From: Polluticoccus soli | Lineage (GTDB): Bacteria; Bacteroidota; Bacteroidia; Chitinophagales; Chitinophagaceae | Assembly (NCBI RefSeq): GCF_029269745.1 | Contig: NZ_JARJHT010000003.1 | Span: 1-64,000, forward strand | Direction: 5' to 3' | DNA: 64,000 nt | Part shown: in pieces, positions 25,781 to 34,958 of the stretch | How the letters are laid out: each line of letters begins with the position of its first letter | How positions within the stretch are numbered: position 1 is the stretch's first letter | The notes under the pieces: model-generated | Told to the model about the DNA's origin: nothing | Database searches by the model: none | What the model saw: only the letters and a program-made list of their open reading frames with translations | Made by a program: the position numbers and the translations under genes

Positions 25781-27460
25781 ATGCTAAGAGAGACCACGTT
25801 ACTCCTGGTTCTATCATTTTCTGTCTTTGTGAAGCAGTCTGCTGCGCAGAACATACAGCAGGAGCTTGACTCACTCACGACAGTATTAAAATCTGCAAAA
25901 CAAGACACGGCAAAGGTTTCGTTACTAGTGGCTATCTCTCGCAATTACTATAGAACTGACCCGGCCAAAGGTGTAGAATGTGGCAAAAAGGCCTTGGCAC
26001 TGGCTAACGAACTTGACTACGATTATGGTGTTATGACAGCAAATAATGCCATCGGTCGCTGTTATGCTGTTCAAGACGATCTGACCGAAGCGCTGCAGCA
26101 TTTCCAGGCTACACTTACCATGGCAAGGAAGCTTAATGATGAAGAATTCACTGGAAATGCGCTCCTTGCAATGGGATTAGTTTATAGCTCCAACCATGAA
26201 CCACAAAAAGCGCTCGACTATTTTCAGCAGGCAAGAAAAATATACGAGACCCTCGGTATCCCCAGAGTATCGCTCGTGATAAATGGCATCGGGAACTGTT
26301 ATATGTACATGAACGACTACGAACCGGCGTTAAACTATTTTCTGCAAGGCATAAAGATCGAAGAACAGCTCAAATCCGCTACTCCGCTGCTGGCTACAAT
26401 GCTTGCAAATGCCGGAGGCGCTAGTCTTGGCCTAAAGAAATACAACGAAGCACTGAGTTTTCTGTTTAAAGCGCTGGAACTACAAAAAAACATGGGCAAT
26501 ACCAGCAGTACAGCCAGCACGTTAAACAATATTGGCAATGCATACCTGGCCATGGGGAAAAACCCCAGCAATTCTTTTCCCGACAGCCTTAGAAATAAGG
26601 AGGTCAATTTTCAGAAAGCACTTCATTATGAGAAACAGGCGCTGGCTGTTTGCGAAGAACTCGGCATTCGCGATAAGCTTGTAGATGTATATGCGACAAC
26701 ATCCAACATCTACCGAATGCAAGGCAACCTAAGCGAAGGACTTGTGTACTTTGATAAATATGACGCCCTGAAGGACACACTGGCCCGTGAAAATAACGAG
26801 AAGGAATTTGCAAAGATCGAAGCGGAGTTCCGGGTACAAAAAATGACCGACTCACTCAAATACCTTGCGACGCTGAACGAACATGAAGCCGCAGAGCGTA
26901 AACTGGAGCGTAACGGATCAATAGTGGTATTGAGTTTGGCGAGCATCATTAGCCTGCTGTTGGTAAACCGCCAGAAACTGAAGCAAATGCAGGGTCGTAA
27001 AATGGCCGAGGCCGAGCGCATGCGCGCCGAGGATATGGCTAAACAACAGCTGGCCGACTTCACTCAAAGCATACAGGAGAAAAACGCACTGATCGAAAAA
27101 TTTTCTGCAGAGATCACCCGCTACCAGGCTTCTGCCTACAACGAACTACCTGAACAAGACAGTTCGCTGGAAGAACTGCAAAGTTCCGTGATCCTGACAG
27201 AGGAGCAATGGGTGAACTTCCAATCGCTTTTCGACAAAGTGCACCAGGGTTATATTGGCCGTACTAAAGAAAAATATCCCGCGCTTACGGCGGCGGAATT
27301 ACGTTTTATAGTATTGAGCAGACTTGAACTCAGCAACAAGGAAATGGCAGCCATGCTGGGCGTAAGCCTTGAAGCAGTACGCACCAACAAACACCGCCTG
27401 CTCAAAAAACTGAGTTTACCCGAAGGCGTTTCGCTCTACGATACAGTACACGCGATATAA
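25781..27460 (+). CDS. TPR-repeat transmembrane regulator with C-terminal LuxR-type HTH
   Basis: This 559-residue protein has a signal peptide (1-22, ending QSAAQ) and about seven tetratricopeptide repeats in the periplasmic part (about 35-360). One transmembrane helix follows (about 383-400, GSIVVLSLASIISLLLV), then a cytoplasmic coiled coil and a helix-turn-helix near the end (LSNKEMAAMLGVSLEAVRTNKHRLLKKL). Proteins of this layout are common one-component-like regulators in Bacteroidota, in which the external TPR part senses a signal. ATG 25781 is chosen over ATG 25736 because it begins a proper signal peptide. The antiporter gene follows 67 bp downstream. Confidence 0.88.
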   Translation: MLRETTLLLVLSFSVFVKQSAAQNIQQELDSLTTVLKSAKQDTAKVSLLVAISRNYYRTDPAKGVECGKKALALANELDYDYGVMTANNAIGRCYAVQDDLTEALQHFQATLTMARKLNDEEFTGNALLAMGLVYSSNHEPQKALDYFQQARKIYETLGIPRVSLVINGIGNCYMYMNDYEPALNYFLQGIKIEEQLKSATPLLATMLANAGGASLGLKKYNEALSFLFKALELQKNMGNTSSTASTLNNIGNAYLAMGKNPSNSFPDSLRNKEVNFQKALHYEKQALAVCEELGIRDKLVDVYATTSNIYRMQGNLSEGLVYFDKYDALKDTLARENNEKEFAKIEAEFRVQKMTDSLKYLATLNEHEAAERKLERNGSIVVLSLASIISLLLVNRQKLKQMQGRKMAEAERMRAEDMAKQQLADFTQSIQEKNALIEKFSAEITRYQASAYNELPEQDSSLEELQSSVILTEEQWVNFQSLFDKVHQGYIGRTKEKYPALTAAELRFIVLSRLELSNKEMAAMLGVSLEAVRTNKHRLLKKLSLPEGVSLYDTVHAI

Positions 27461-27527
27461 AAAAACCTTAAGAAAACTTTAAGGCCACATTACCGTCGGG
27501 CTAAGCTCGATTGTCTACCTTGGCCGG

Positions 27528-28736
27528 ATGGAATTGCGTGCACCAGTCATATTAATATTACTGAGTAGCATTGTCATACTCAGCTACCTGTTCAACCTCC
27601 TCAGCAAGAAAACACGGCTACCATCAGTGTTAATGCTGATAGCAACGGGCATTGGTATTAAATACCTGGCCGCCCACTATGGCTTTGCAGGAGCAGACGT
27701 AACCAAGCTTGTGAAGATATTGGGTGCGACGGGGCTTATTATGATCGTGTTGGAGGCAGCATTGGATCTTAAGCTGGGACGCGACAAACTGCGCCTTATT
27801 GGCGATTCGTTTTTCTCCGCCTTGTTCATTTTCCTTTTTTCTGCTTTTGGCATTGGCATACTCATCATGCAATGGCTGCATGTGTCATTCGAGCTAGCCT
27901 TCCTTTATGCCATACCCATGAGTATCATCAGCAGTGCTATCATCATCCCAAGCACAAGTCATTTTGAAGAAAAAAGGAAAGAGTTTATCATTTATGAATC
28001 TTCATTCTCAGACATCGTAGGTATCCTCGCATTTAATTATATGCTTGCGCCTAATGTTGTCAGCCTGGTAACCGCAGGGCGTTTTTTTGTTAATGTAGGG
28101 TTGGTCATACTGCTCTCGCTGGCTGCAACTTTTCTGCTTCTATATATAATTCTCAACATAAAGGTGGGCTTAAAATTCTTCCTGATATTTTCTGTGCTGA
28201 GTTTTCTGTATGGCCTCGGCGAATTGATACATTTGCCATCCTTGATGATCGTACTCGTTTTTGGACTGGTGATCAACAATTACAATCTCCTTCTGAATAC
28301 GAAATTCATCAGGCGGTTCGACACTACAGGCATTGACGGCGTGCTGGAAACGATGAGGTCGATAACAGCAGAAACATCCTTTCTCATTCGTACATTTTTC
28401 TTCATACTCTTCGGTTATACTATTGACCTTAGTGTTCTTATGCAGCCTGATGTTTGGGAGCTCGGATCAATAATTATTATCATCCTGCTATTAGTACGCT
28501 ACTTCTATCTCCGTGTCATTTTGAAAACTCCTGCATTTCCGATGCTATTGCTGATGCCTCGCGGCCTGGTGACCATACTATTATTCTATAGCATTCCTGT
28601 TAGTAAAAGCATTGGCGGATTCAACAATGGGATATTATTCTTTGTAGTAGCTGTAAGCAGTATATTGATGATGTTCGGCTTGCTCTTCAGCAAGGATAAC
28701 GGACAATACCTGGAAAAGTCTGAAGAAGCCATATAA
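27528..28736 (+). CDS. Cation:proton antiporter (CPA family)
   Basis: This 402-residue integral membrane protein with about 12 helices belongs to the Na+/H+ exchanger family (Kef/CPA2-like). Conserved features include LPSVLMLIATGIGIK in helix 2, a discontinuous helix region near PMSIISSAIIIPST, and the acidic ion-binding pair near YESSFSDIVGILAFNYM. There is no TrkA-N or RCK domain. It probably expels Na+ or K+ in exchange for protons. A near-consensus TACCTTGG lies 4 nt before the ATG, so it likely has its own promoter. Confidence 0.88.
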   Translation: MELRAPVILILLSSIVILSYLFNLLSKKTRLPSVLMLIATGIGIKYLAAHYGFAGADVTKLVKILGATGLIMIVLEAALDLKLGRDKLRLIGDSFFSALFIFLFSAFGIGILIMQWLHVSFELAFLYAIPMSIISSAIIIPSTSHFEEKRKEFIIYESSFSDIVGILAFNYMLAPNVVSLVTAGRFFVNVGLVILLSLAATFLLLYIILNIKVGLKFFLIFSVLSFLYGLGELIHLPSLMIVLVFGLVINNYNLLLNTKFIRRFDTTGIDGVLETMRSITAETSFLIRTFFFILFGYTIDLSVLMQPDVWELGSIIIIILLLVRYFYLRVILKTPAFPMLLLMPRGLVTILLFYSIPVSKSIGGFNNGILFFVVAVSSILMMFGLLFSKDNGQYLEKSEEAI

Positions 28737-28781
28737 CATTCGTTGGTACAACCTTTGTGCGAATAACACAAACCTCTCGCC

Positions 28782-29231
28782 ATGGTGTCAAAACTATCAA
28801 CTGAAGAGATCCGCGAATTCATAGGCGACAACAATATTGCACGGCTGGGTTGCAACGATGGTGAGCGTACTTATGTCGTGCCCATCAATTATTTATACTT
28901 CGACAGCTACTTCCTGTGCTTCTCACTGGACGGCATGAAGATCGAAATGATGCGGGATCACCCACTGGTGTGTCTTGAAATAGACCGAATCACCAATGTC
29001 AAAGATTGGGTATGTGTTCTGGCATTCGGTCGCTACGAAGAAATTACTGATCCTGCAGGCAGAGCCGAGGCAAAAGAGTATTTCATCAAAGACTATCTCC
29101 GGCTAAGAGCTGAACAAACCGAACCAGCACCTGAATCTTCGCGCCCGTCTGCTGAGTTACACCATAAAGAGGTCGTTTACTACCGGATACAAATAGAAGA
29201 GCTTTCCGGACGATACGCTAAGCATCTATAA
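28782..29231 (+). CDS. Pyridoxamine 5'-phosphate oxidase-like flavin protein
   Basis: This 149-residue split-barrel protein belongs to the PNPOx-like/nitroimidazole-resistance group. Motifs include IARLGCNDGERTYVVPINY, the FMN-contacting region FCFSLDGMKIEMMRDHPLVC, and VCVLAFGRYEEI. The family members bind FMN or F420-type flavins, and many reduce small molecules or bind heme. The exact substrate is not predictable. It is followed 38 bp later by a small membrane protein on the same strand. Confidence 0.88.
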   Translation: MVSKLSTEEIREFIGDNNIARLGCNDGERTYVVPINYLYFDSYFLCFSLDGMKIEMMRDHPLVCLEIDRITNVKDWVCVLAFGRYEEITDPAGRAEAKEYFIKDYLRLRAEQTEPAPESSRPSAELHHKEVVYYRIQIEELSGRYAKHL

Positions 29232-29269
29232 TCTCTGCTTTAATATATGCCAGCTTCGCTTTCAACACT

Positions 29270-29632
29270 ATGCTGCTTGCAATCATACTGGTCATACTGA
29301 TAGCCATCGCGCTTGTATTGCTGCTAGGCAAGAGGCAACGCTATACATACGATGATGACGGCATTGTGATACATGGTTCGGTCAACAAAAAGATATTTTA
29401 CCGCGACATGCTCGAAGCGAGAAAGATAAGCTGGGACTCGCTTGGACCAACCATGAAATTTGGCCTGCGCATGCCGGGCACGCTATACGGATCGTTTCAT
29501 TTTCACGAGCTGGGCGAAGTGGTAGTAAGTGTAAACGATGACCGTAAGATGGTCTTCATTCGCACGCGCGATGCACACTACATCATCAGTCCTGAAGACC
29601 CCGCAGCTTTTATTAAACACGCCGGGCACTAA
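29270..29632 (+). CDS. Membrane-anchored PH-like domain protein
   Basis: The 120-residue product has one N-terminal transmembrane helix (residues 2-20) and a beta-rich domain whose pattern (YTYDDDGIVIHGSVNKKIFYRD, with FIRTRDAHYIISPEDPAAFI at the end) resembles bacterial PH-like domains. This is a fold-level guess from strand pattern and the ISPEDPxAFI ending seen in that group. Its 3' end lies 2 bp from the convergent PAS kinase gene. Confidence 0.65.
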   Translation: MLLAIILVILIAIALVLLLGKRQRYTYDDDGIVIHGSVNKKIFYRDMLEARKISWDSLGPTMKFGLRMPGTLYGSFHFHELGEVVVSVNDDRKMVFIRTRDAHYIISPEDPAAFIKHAGH

Positions 29633-29634
29633 GC

Positions 29635-31923
29635 TTAAAGTGTCACAATGAACTCCGTTCCTTCGTTCACCATGCTTTTCACTTCTACACTGCCACCCAA
29701 TGCTTCTATTTGAGACTTGGTAAGGAACAACCCCACGCCTTTACTATCGAAGCCGTGGTGAAAAACCTGGTTCAGTTTAAACAGCCTGTCGCCATAGCGG
29801 TCAAGATCGATGCCAAGTCCATTATCTTTCACTGAAAGCACTACTCTCCCCTGCATTTTCGTTGTACTCACAATGATCTCCGGCGCTACATCCTTGCGCG
29901 AATATTTGATCGCATTGCTGATAAAATTATAAAGGATGCTTTCAAGGTATACTGATGGATAACTTATATCCTTAATTGCCAGCTTGGTCGTTATGCGTGC
30001 GTGCTTTTCATACATCACACCACTTAACTGGCTGGTGATGTTCTGCACCATCTGCTCAACGTTACAATCATCGTACTGGATCTTTTTATTCAGGCTGATC
30101 TTGGCCACCTCCATCAGGGTGTCGAGATTTTCCGTCAGGGCTTTTGCGCCTTCAACCATTAGGCTGATCGCTTCCTGGTCTGTAAATGCCTCTGCTATTA
30201 CAAGCGACTCCTCATCATGCGTACCGCCGTGCTTTGCGCTGAGTGCCGAAGCCAGCATATTGATATTACGAGCAGGTCCACGCAAATTGTGCGCAATGAT
30301 GTAGTTCAGCTCTTCCAGCTGTTGTATTTTGTTAATGAGGCTCACCTTTGTTGCCTCCAACTCTTTATTTTTCCGATTGATCTCGTCAGTCAGCTCTTTG
30401 CGCTTAGTTATGTCCACAATCTGTGCTATGACAAATTTTGGAGTATTGTCTGCATTCCACACCATCGATACTGTGAGCAGTACCCAAACTATCTTCTTGC
30501 TTTTTGATATGTATCGTTTCTCAAGGTTATAGACCTCTATTTCCTTGTTTAGCATCTGCTTCAGCAAACCCAGATCCAGCTCCAGGTCGTCGGGGTGTGT
30601 GATCTCCTGGAAAGTCTTCTGCAATAGCTCTTCTTTAGAATAACCGGTTATCTCACAAACAGAGTTGTTTACGTTCAGCCATTTGCCGAACGGACTTACT
30701 AACGCCATACCAATACCAGATGAATCAAAGGCGCTGGTGAACATCTCGTTGCTTGTGCGGAGTGCTTCTTCTGTTCTCACCTTCTCCGTAATATCCACGC
30801 CATAACCCACCATTAGTCGCAGATCGCCCTGTTCATCCATCACAGGTTGCAGGCGACGCAGTTTGTAATTTGTATCTCCCTCAGCTGTTGTGAACCTTTC
30901 TTCCCACTCTTGTTGCCGGCCGGTATTTCTCACTTCGTCGTATCGCTGCTTACGCCCCTGCGCTATGTCCAAAGGCCTGTTGCGCTCGCGGCAATAGTCG
31001 AAATCAGTTTTACCGATCATCCATTTCCTGACCTCAGGGTCTTTTACCGAACGTTCGTTCAGGTACATGAATCGATAGTCTTTGTCGAGCACCGCAATAT
31101 CGCCGGGCAGCCAGTTCAATATCTGTTCGTAAAAATCTTTTTGTGATTGCAGTTGTTCTTCAAAATCATTGCGAGATTGTTCTGCGCTTTTTCTGGCAGT
31201 AATATCGGTATGTGTGCCGATCATTCGCAGCGGCTTGCCATCGGGCGTACGTGATATGACCACTCCCCTGCTCAACACCCATTTATAGCTGCCATCCTTG
31301 CACTTCATTTTGAACTCCGAGCTATATGTATTGGTTTCGCCTTTTACGCAGCCTTCAAACAGCCTGGCAGATTCTTCCACATCCTGCAGGTCCACTTTCG
31401 ACGTCCATTTTTCGACGCTACCCGATATCTCGTCTTTCGAGTAACCAAATATCTCATGCCACCTGTCGGAAAAGTAGATCGTGTTTGCCTGAAGGTTATA
31501 ATCCCACATACCATCGCCCGATGCATCCAACGCCATCTTCCATTTGTTCTCCATCAGCTCCAGGCGATCCTTGCTGGTAATGTCATCAATAATGAAGTAA
31601 GCCAGGTGTTCATCGGCGTGCTGTGGCAGGATGCGCACACTGTATATAACAGGCTGTTTTTTATAAGAGGTTTGAAATTCCAGGTACTGACTCTCCCCGG
31701 TACGTAACGCCTTTTTTATCAGCGCAGTAAACTTATCCGCTACTTCTGCAGGGTGAATATCCGACAGTTTATTGCCGCGGTATCGCTCTTCTTCACCCGG
31801 ATATTTGTCCGTATTGCGCATACGCACGTCGTGTATCATGCCGTCTGCAGACACTTCTGCCACTACCTCGCCAAGGTATTGAATGATATCTAACGAAAGC
31901 TTACTATCAGCATGGATGGTCAT
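29635..31923 (-). CDS. Multi-PAS sensor histidine kinase
   Basis: This 762-residue soluble kinase has four PAS domains in series (about 5-120, 128-250, 262-385, 390-510), with PAC motifs such as DGSYKWVLSRGVVI and GKPLRMIGTHTDIT. A coiled coil leads to a histidine kinase domain: phosphoacceptor in NYIIAHNLRGPARNIN, N box ESILYNFISNAIKYS, G1 DNGLGIDLDRYG, G2 GVGLFLTKSQIEALGG. There is no transmembrane helix, so the signal is probably cytosolic. It has no adjacent regulator. ATG 31923 is preferred over 31977 because an exact -7 box lies between them. Confidence 0.92.
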   Translation of the reverse strand: MTIHADSKLSLDIIQYLGEVVAEVSADGMIHDVRMRNTDKYPGEEERYRGNKLSDIHPAEVADKFTALIKKALRTGESQYLEFQTSYKKQPVIYSVRILPQHADEHLAYFIIDDITSKDRLELMENKWKMALDASGDGMWDYNLQANTIYFSDRWHEIFGYSKDEISGSVEKWTSKVDLQDVEESARLFEGCVKGETNTYSSEFKMKCKDGSYKWVLSRGVVISRTPDGKPLRMIGTHTDITARKSAEQSRNDFEEQLQSQKDFYEQILNWLPGDIAVLDKDYRFMYLNERSVKDPEVRKWMIGKTDFDYCRERNRPLDIAQGRKQRYDEVRNTGRQQEWEERFTTAEGDTNYKLRRLQPVMDEQGDLRLMVGYGVDITEKVRTEEALRTSNEMFTSAFDSSGIGMALVSPFGKWLNVNNSVCEITGYSKEELLQKTFQEITHPDDLELDLGLLKQMLNKEIEVYNLEKRYISKSKKIVWVLLTVSMVWNADNTPKFVIAQIVDITKRKELTDEINRKNKELEATKVSLINKIQQLEELNYIIAHNLRGPARNINMLASALSAKHGGTHDEESLVIAEAFTDQEAISLMVEGAKALTENLDTLMEVAKISLNKKIQYDDCNVEQMVQNITSQLSGVMYEKHARITTKLAIKDISYPSVYLESILYNFISNAIKYSRKDVAPEIIVSTTKMQGRVVLSVKDNGLGIDLDRYGDRLFKLNQVFHHGFDSKGVGLFLTKSQIEALGGSVEVKSMVNEGTEFIVTL

Positions 31924-31929
31924 ACAACG

Positions 31930-31937
31930 CAAATTTA
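31930..31937 (-). promoter_or_regulatory. -7 box TAAATTTG of the PAS kinase
   Basis: This is an exact TAnnTTTG match on the minus strand, 6 nt before ATG 31923. It indicates a leaderless or nearly leaderless mRNA. Confidence 0.65.
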
Positions 31938-32052
31938 CTACGATTGCCTTCCCGCTGAGGTGACCATCATCATTCAAAACAGGGAATTAACATCAGCTCT
32001 TATTATTCTTGCAACCGTTTTTTAGCCTACTTTAACGTTCAAATCTGTCCAA

Positions 32053-32397
32053 ATGGCTTACGATGAACAACTTGCCGACCGCATACGCAACCGCCTGGCA
32101 GAATTGCCAAATGTGGAAGAAAAAGCCATGATGGGCGGCCTATGCTTCATGTACAACGACAAGATGTGCGTGGGCATTTTCAGGAATGAACTGATGTGCC
32201 GTATTGATCCTGAAATAGTTGACGAGGTTCTCAACAAACAAGGCTGTCGCCAAATGGAAATGAACGGCCGCACAATGAAAGGCTATGTGTTGGTAGACGA
32301 GACCGGCATGCACACAAAAAAAGACTTCAACTATTGGATAGACCTTTGCCTGGATTTTAACAGTCGCGCAAAGTCATCAAAGAAGAAAAAGAAATAA
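32053..32397 (+). CDS. TfoX N-terminal domain protein
   Basis: This 114-residue protein matches the stand-alone TfoX_N family (LPNVEEKAMMGGLCFMYNDKMCVGI, shown here as VEEKAMMGGLCFM, with CRIDPE and MNGRTMKGYVLV). TfoX_N in Gammaproteobacteria is part of a competence regulator, but the stand-alone form in Bacteroidota has no established role. The C-terminus is a lysine tail. It is a single gene with a hairpin terminator. Confidence 0.85.
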   Translation: MAYDEQLADRIRNRLAELPNVEEKAMMGGLCFMYNDKMCVGIFRNELMCRIDPEIVDEVLNKQGCRQMEMNGRTMKGYVLVDETGMHTKKDFNYWIDLCLDFNSRAKSSKKKKK

Positions 32398-32430
32398 AAA
32401 AGAGGCAACCCTCAGATTTGCCTCTTTTTT
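32396..32430. terminator. Bidirectional terminator
   Basis: AAAAAAGAGGCAA pairs with TTGCCTCTTTTTT around a 9-nt loop, so A and T runs flank the GC core. It serves tfoX-N and the convergent collagen-like gene. Confidence 0.85.
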
Positions 32431-32447
32431 ATTCGCCTGCAGACCAG

Positions 32448-33320
32448 TTACTGCGTCTGCATCACCCAGCCGTTTATGAAATCATTGCTGTTGACAGCGG
32501 TTCCTGAAGCATTATTAATACAAAATCCAACGGTATAAGTGCCTGCTGGTAGCGTCACCGTTGCTGCAGAGCTTACCACTGATTTCGTAGTAGTCAAAGG
32601 CACAAAAAGCCAATTAAAACCTGCGAAGAAGTCTGGTGTGGCTGAGGAGGAGGACAGGTAACACATACCTGACCTCACATTGATAGGCCCTCCAGCTGAC
32701 AAGCCTAAAACTGCCGCCGCTGCACCAGTCAGTCTTCCACCGCCGGTGGGTATTGTTACGCTGACCGAAGGACCAACAAACACCATTCCCGCATTTGCTG
32801 CAATACTAGTTTGGATAAACCCGGCAAATCCCTGGATACCTACAACACCTGTGGGACCCTGAATACCTTGGACACCTTGAATACCTTGAACACCCTGAAT
32901 ACCCGGAGGGCCTTGCGGACCTGGATTTTGCGAATACATCGCATAAGGAACACTTAAAAGTTGTGTAGCTCCAAGAGAAGTGTAGTTAGTGCCACCGGCA
33001 GGATCTATTTCTACCATTAAATATTTATCGCCCGCAGCCCAATCAATGCTGTCCATTTCTTTGGTCAGTATAGTACCGCCGCCTACGGCCACATTGTATA
33101 AGCCATAGGCATTTGTCGTTACTGTATGCGTTTCCGAATAACGAACAGGCCCCATAGCATTGCTGTCTAATATCGAAAGGCGAAGGCCTAACGCCTGGTT
33201 GGCAAGCGGTTGACCAGCGCTATTGCGCGCAATACCCTGGTAATTGAACTTTTTGGGAGGTTGGGCCTGTATACCGAGATACAGCAGGCACAAGACCATT
33301 AGTAGAGATAATTGTTTCAT
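32448..33320 (-). CDS. Secreted protein with collagen-like Gly-X-Gln repeats
   Basis: This 290-residue exported protein has a signal peptide (1-20, ending GIQAQ) and a conserved Bacteroidota N-terminal domain (PKKFNYQGIARNSAGQPL, LSVPYAMYS). A short collagen-like stretch follows at about 135-165 (GPQGPPGIQGVQGIQGVQG), then a C-terminal hydrophobic, Ser/Thr/Gly-rich domain. The pattern is that of tail-fibre-like or exosporium-like surface proteins. The start at ATG 33320 gives the signal peptide. It lies 25 bp downstream of a T9SS type A gene on the same strand, and the pair is probably expressed together. Confidence 0.82.
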   Translation of the reverse strand: MKQLSLLMVLCLLYLGIQAQPPKKFNYQGIARNSAGQPLANQALGLRLSILDSNAMGPVRYSETHTVTTNAYGLYNVAVGGGTILTKEMDSIDWAAGDKYLMVEIDPAGGTNYTSLGATQLLSVPYAMYSQNPGPQGPPGIQGVQGIQGVQGIQGPTGVVGIQGFAGFIQTSIAANAGMVFVGPSVSVTIPTGGGRLTGAAAAVLGLSAGGPINVRSGMCYLSSSSATPDFFAGFNWLFVPLTTTKSVVSSAATVTLPAGTYTVGFCINNASGTAVNSNDFINGWVMQTQ

Positions 33321-33345
33321 GATGGATAGTTTATTGCGATAATTG

Positions 33346-33861
33346 TTACTTGAGTATTTGAATATTGAATCCGTATGAAGTCGTCTCATTTTTTGCAACT
33401 ACATCTACAACCAACTTGTATGTTCCAGGTAATAGCGAAGCCACATTGACATCATGCTTTACACTACCAGCGCCATGTTCAAAACTGCGTTCAATTAGCT
33501 TCCTGCCCACGACATCATACACCGATATCAACAGCAGGCTACGTGTTTCAAACTCCGGGTATATGATCACATTATCCGTTGCGGGATTGGGATATACTTT
33601 GATCGTTTTACCAGAGGCCGTCAAACTTGTGATGCCGGTAAGTGGTGGATGTGGTTGCAGCACCCCTTGTGTAAGTACAACATTCGGCGCAATCGCCGTA
33701 TTCACCAGGGTCATTTCGCCCACGGCAAAATCAAAACTCTGCACGCCGATAACGCCGCCGCCACCTGCACTTGCGATGATGGACGGCCCGATCGACTGTG
33801 CGCCGGCATGCAGGGACAACAGCCAACAGCACGCCAAACAAAACAGCACACGCTTCTTCAT
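33346..33861 (-). CDS. T9SS type A sorting domain protein
   Basis: This 171-residue exported protein has a signal peptide (1-21, ending AGAQS), then a short segment seen in many small Bacteroidota secreted proteins (GVIGVQSFDFAVGEMTLVNT, VLTQGVLQPH). It ends in a type A sorting domain of about 75 residues (VYPNPATDNVIIY, YDVVGRKLIER, LLPGTYKLVV). It should be exported and anchored by the type IX system. It is the first gene of a two-gene minus-strand unit with the collagen-like protein. Confidence 0.88.
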   Translation of the reverse strand: MKKRVLFCLACCWLLSLHAGAQSIGPSIIASAGGGGVIGVQSFDFAVGEMTLVNTAIAPNVVLTQGVLQPHPPLTGITSLTASGKTIKVYPNPATDNVIIYPEFETRSLLLISVYDVVGRKLIERSFEHGAGSVKHDVNVASLLPGTYKLVVDVVAKNETTSYGFNIQILK

Positions 33862-34125
33862 AGTTATGGAGTTTATTTACAAAAAATGTTATGTCGTAAT
33901 CGTAACTGAACACAAATACCTTCTCGCAGATCCTGGCAGAAATGATAAAACAAACTGGTGATAAGCCCCGGTTATCGATGATTCCCTTATTTCATAAAAT
34001 TATGCAAGAACCGCATCAAAAAATGTGTGGGTTATCCAATAAAATCAACCTGATGTACGTAGCATTTTCGCTATCAGGCGGTCGGCATTTTTCCTTAGAA
34101 AACCCTCGTCGGCAAGCGCAGAGCT

Positions 34126-34842
34126 GTGCGACTCAGCTCCAGGTGGCCTGATTTTATAGCCGTAAAAAATGTGTCTACTGTAACGACATCTACGGAAGCG
34201 AAACACAGTGAGCAGCGCTGGGCTGTTGTGCTTGCTATTCTTTTTGTACTGGCTCTGCTGGTACAATTCCCGCAGCGCATCCGGATCTTCCCGCCATTAA
34301 TTCTTTGTATTATCGTGGCAGCTGAAATGATACCATTGATCATTGTTATGCTGATGCCGCACCTAAGGTTTTGGCAGCGTATCGAACGGACGTCAACGTT
34401 GATCTTCTCTGCAGCAGCTACTGTTTTATGTGTCGCAAATCTGGCCACTATTATCAGGGTTATGCTCGACAATAGCCAGGAAATCAGCGGCCTGCTATTA
34501 CTTATATCGGGCCTCGGCGTGTGGATCATCAACATCGTATCATTCTCTATTTTCTACTGGGCTGTCGACCGCGGTGGTCCTGCGGGTCGATCGGGCAATA
34601 CGGACAGACTCGCCGACTGGCTATTTCCGCAGGAGGGCGCTCCAAAAGAAGATTACCCTGAGGGTTGGAAACCTGCGTATATCGATTATCTATTCCTTGG
34701 CTTTAGTACAAGTGCGGCATTCAGCGCCACAGATGTGCTGCCACTTACCCACCGCGCCAAAATGCTGATGATGCTGCAAAGCTCTATATCGCTGATGACG
34801 ATATTGGTGGTGATGTCTCGCGCGATAAACATATTGGCATAG
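34126..34842 (+). CDS. Multi-pass membrane protein (DUF1345-like C-terminus)
   Basis: The 238-residue product has five or six hydrophobic helices (about 33-48, 56-76, 91-108, 122-148, 187-205, 214-235). The C-terminal part, YIDYLFLGFSTSAAFSATDV followed by LMMLQSSISLMTILVV, resembles DUF1345 and the pore-helix-like ends of potassium-channel-related proteins. The start is the GTG at 34126. No upstream ATG fits the frame, so the start is uncertain. No operon partner is obvious. Confidence 0.7.
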   Translation: MRLSSRWPDFIAVKNVSTVTTSTEAKHSEQRWAVVLAILFVLALLVQFPQRIRIFPPLILCIIVAAEMIPLIIVMLMPHLRFWQRIERTSTLIFSAAATVLCVANLATIIRVMLDNSQEISGLLLLISGLGVWIINIVSFSIFYWAVDRGGPAGRSGNTDRLADWLFPQEGAPKEDYPEGWKPAYIDYLFLGFSTSAAFSATDVLPLTHRAKMLMMLQSSISLMTILVVMSRAINILA

Positions 34843-34930
34843 AGCGATTCTATTTATCGATACATTTTGGGTCACTCATTGATATCACCGGACAATTTTA
34901 CGCCCGCCTGCTACTTAATACATATTTATA

Positions 34931-34958
34931 TATATTTAGAGTCTCAAAAACAGACTCT
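34931..34958 (+). promoter_or_regulatory. Near-consensus -7 box and 5' hairpin abutting a start codon
   Basis: TATATTTA (34931-34938) differs from the -7 consensus by one base. AGAGTCT (34938-34944) and AGACTCT (34952-34958) form a 7-bp stem with a 7-nt loop that ends at the base before the ATG at 34959. The stem would form at the very 5' end of the mRNA. Confidence 0.5.
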
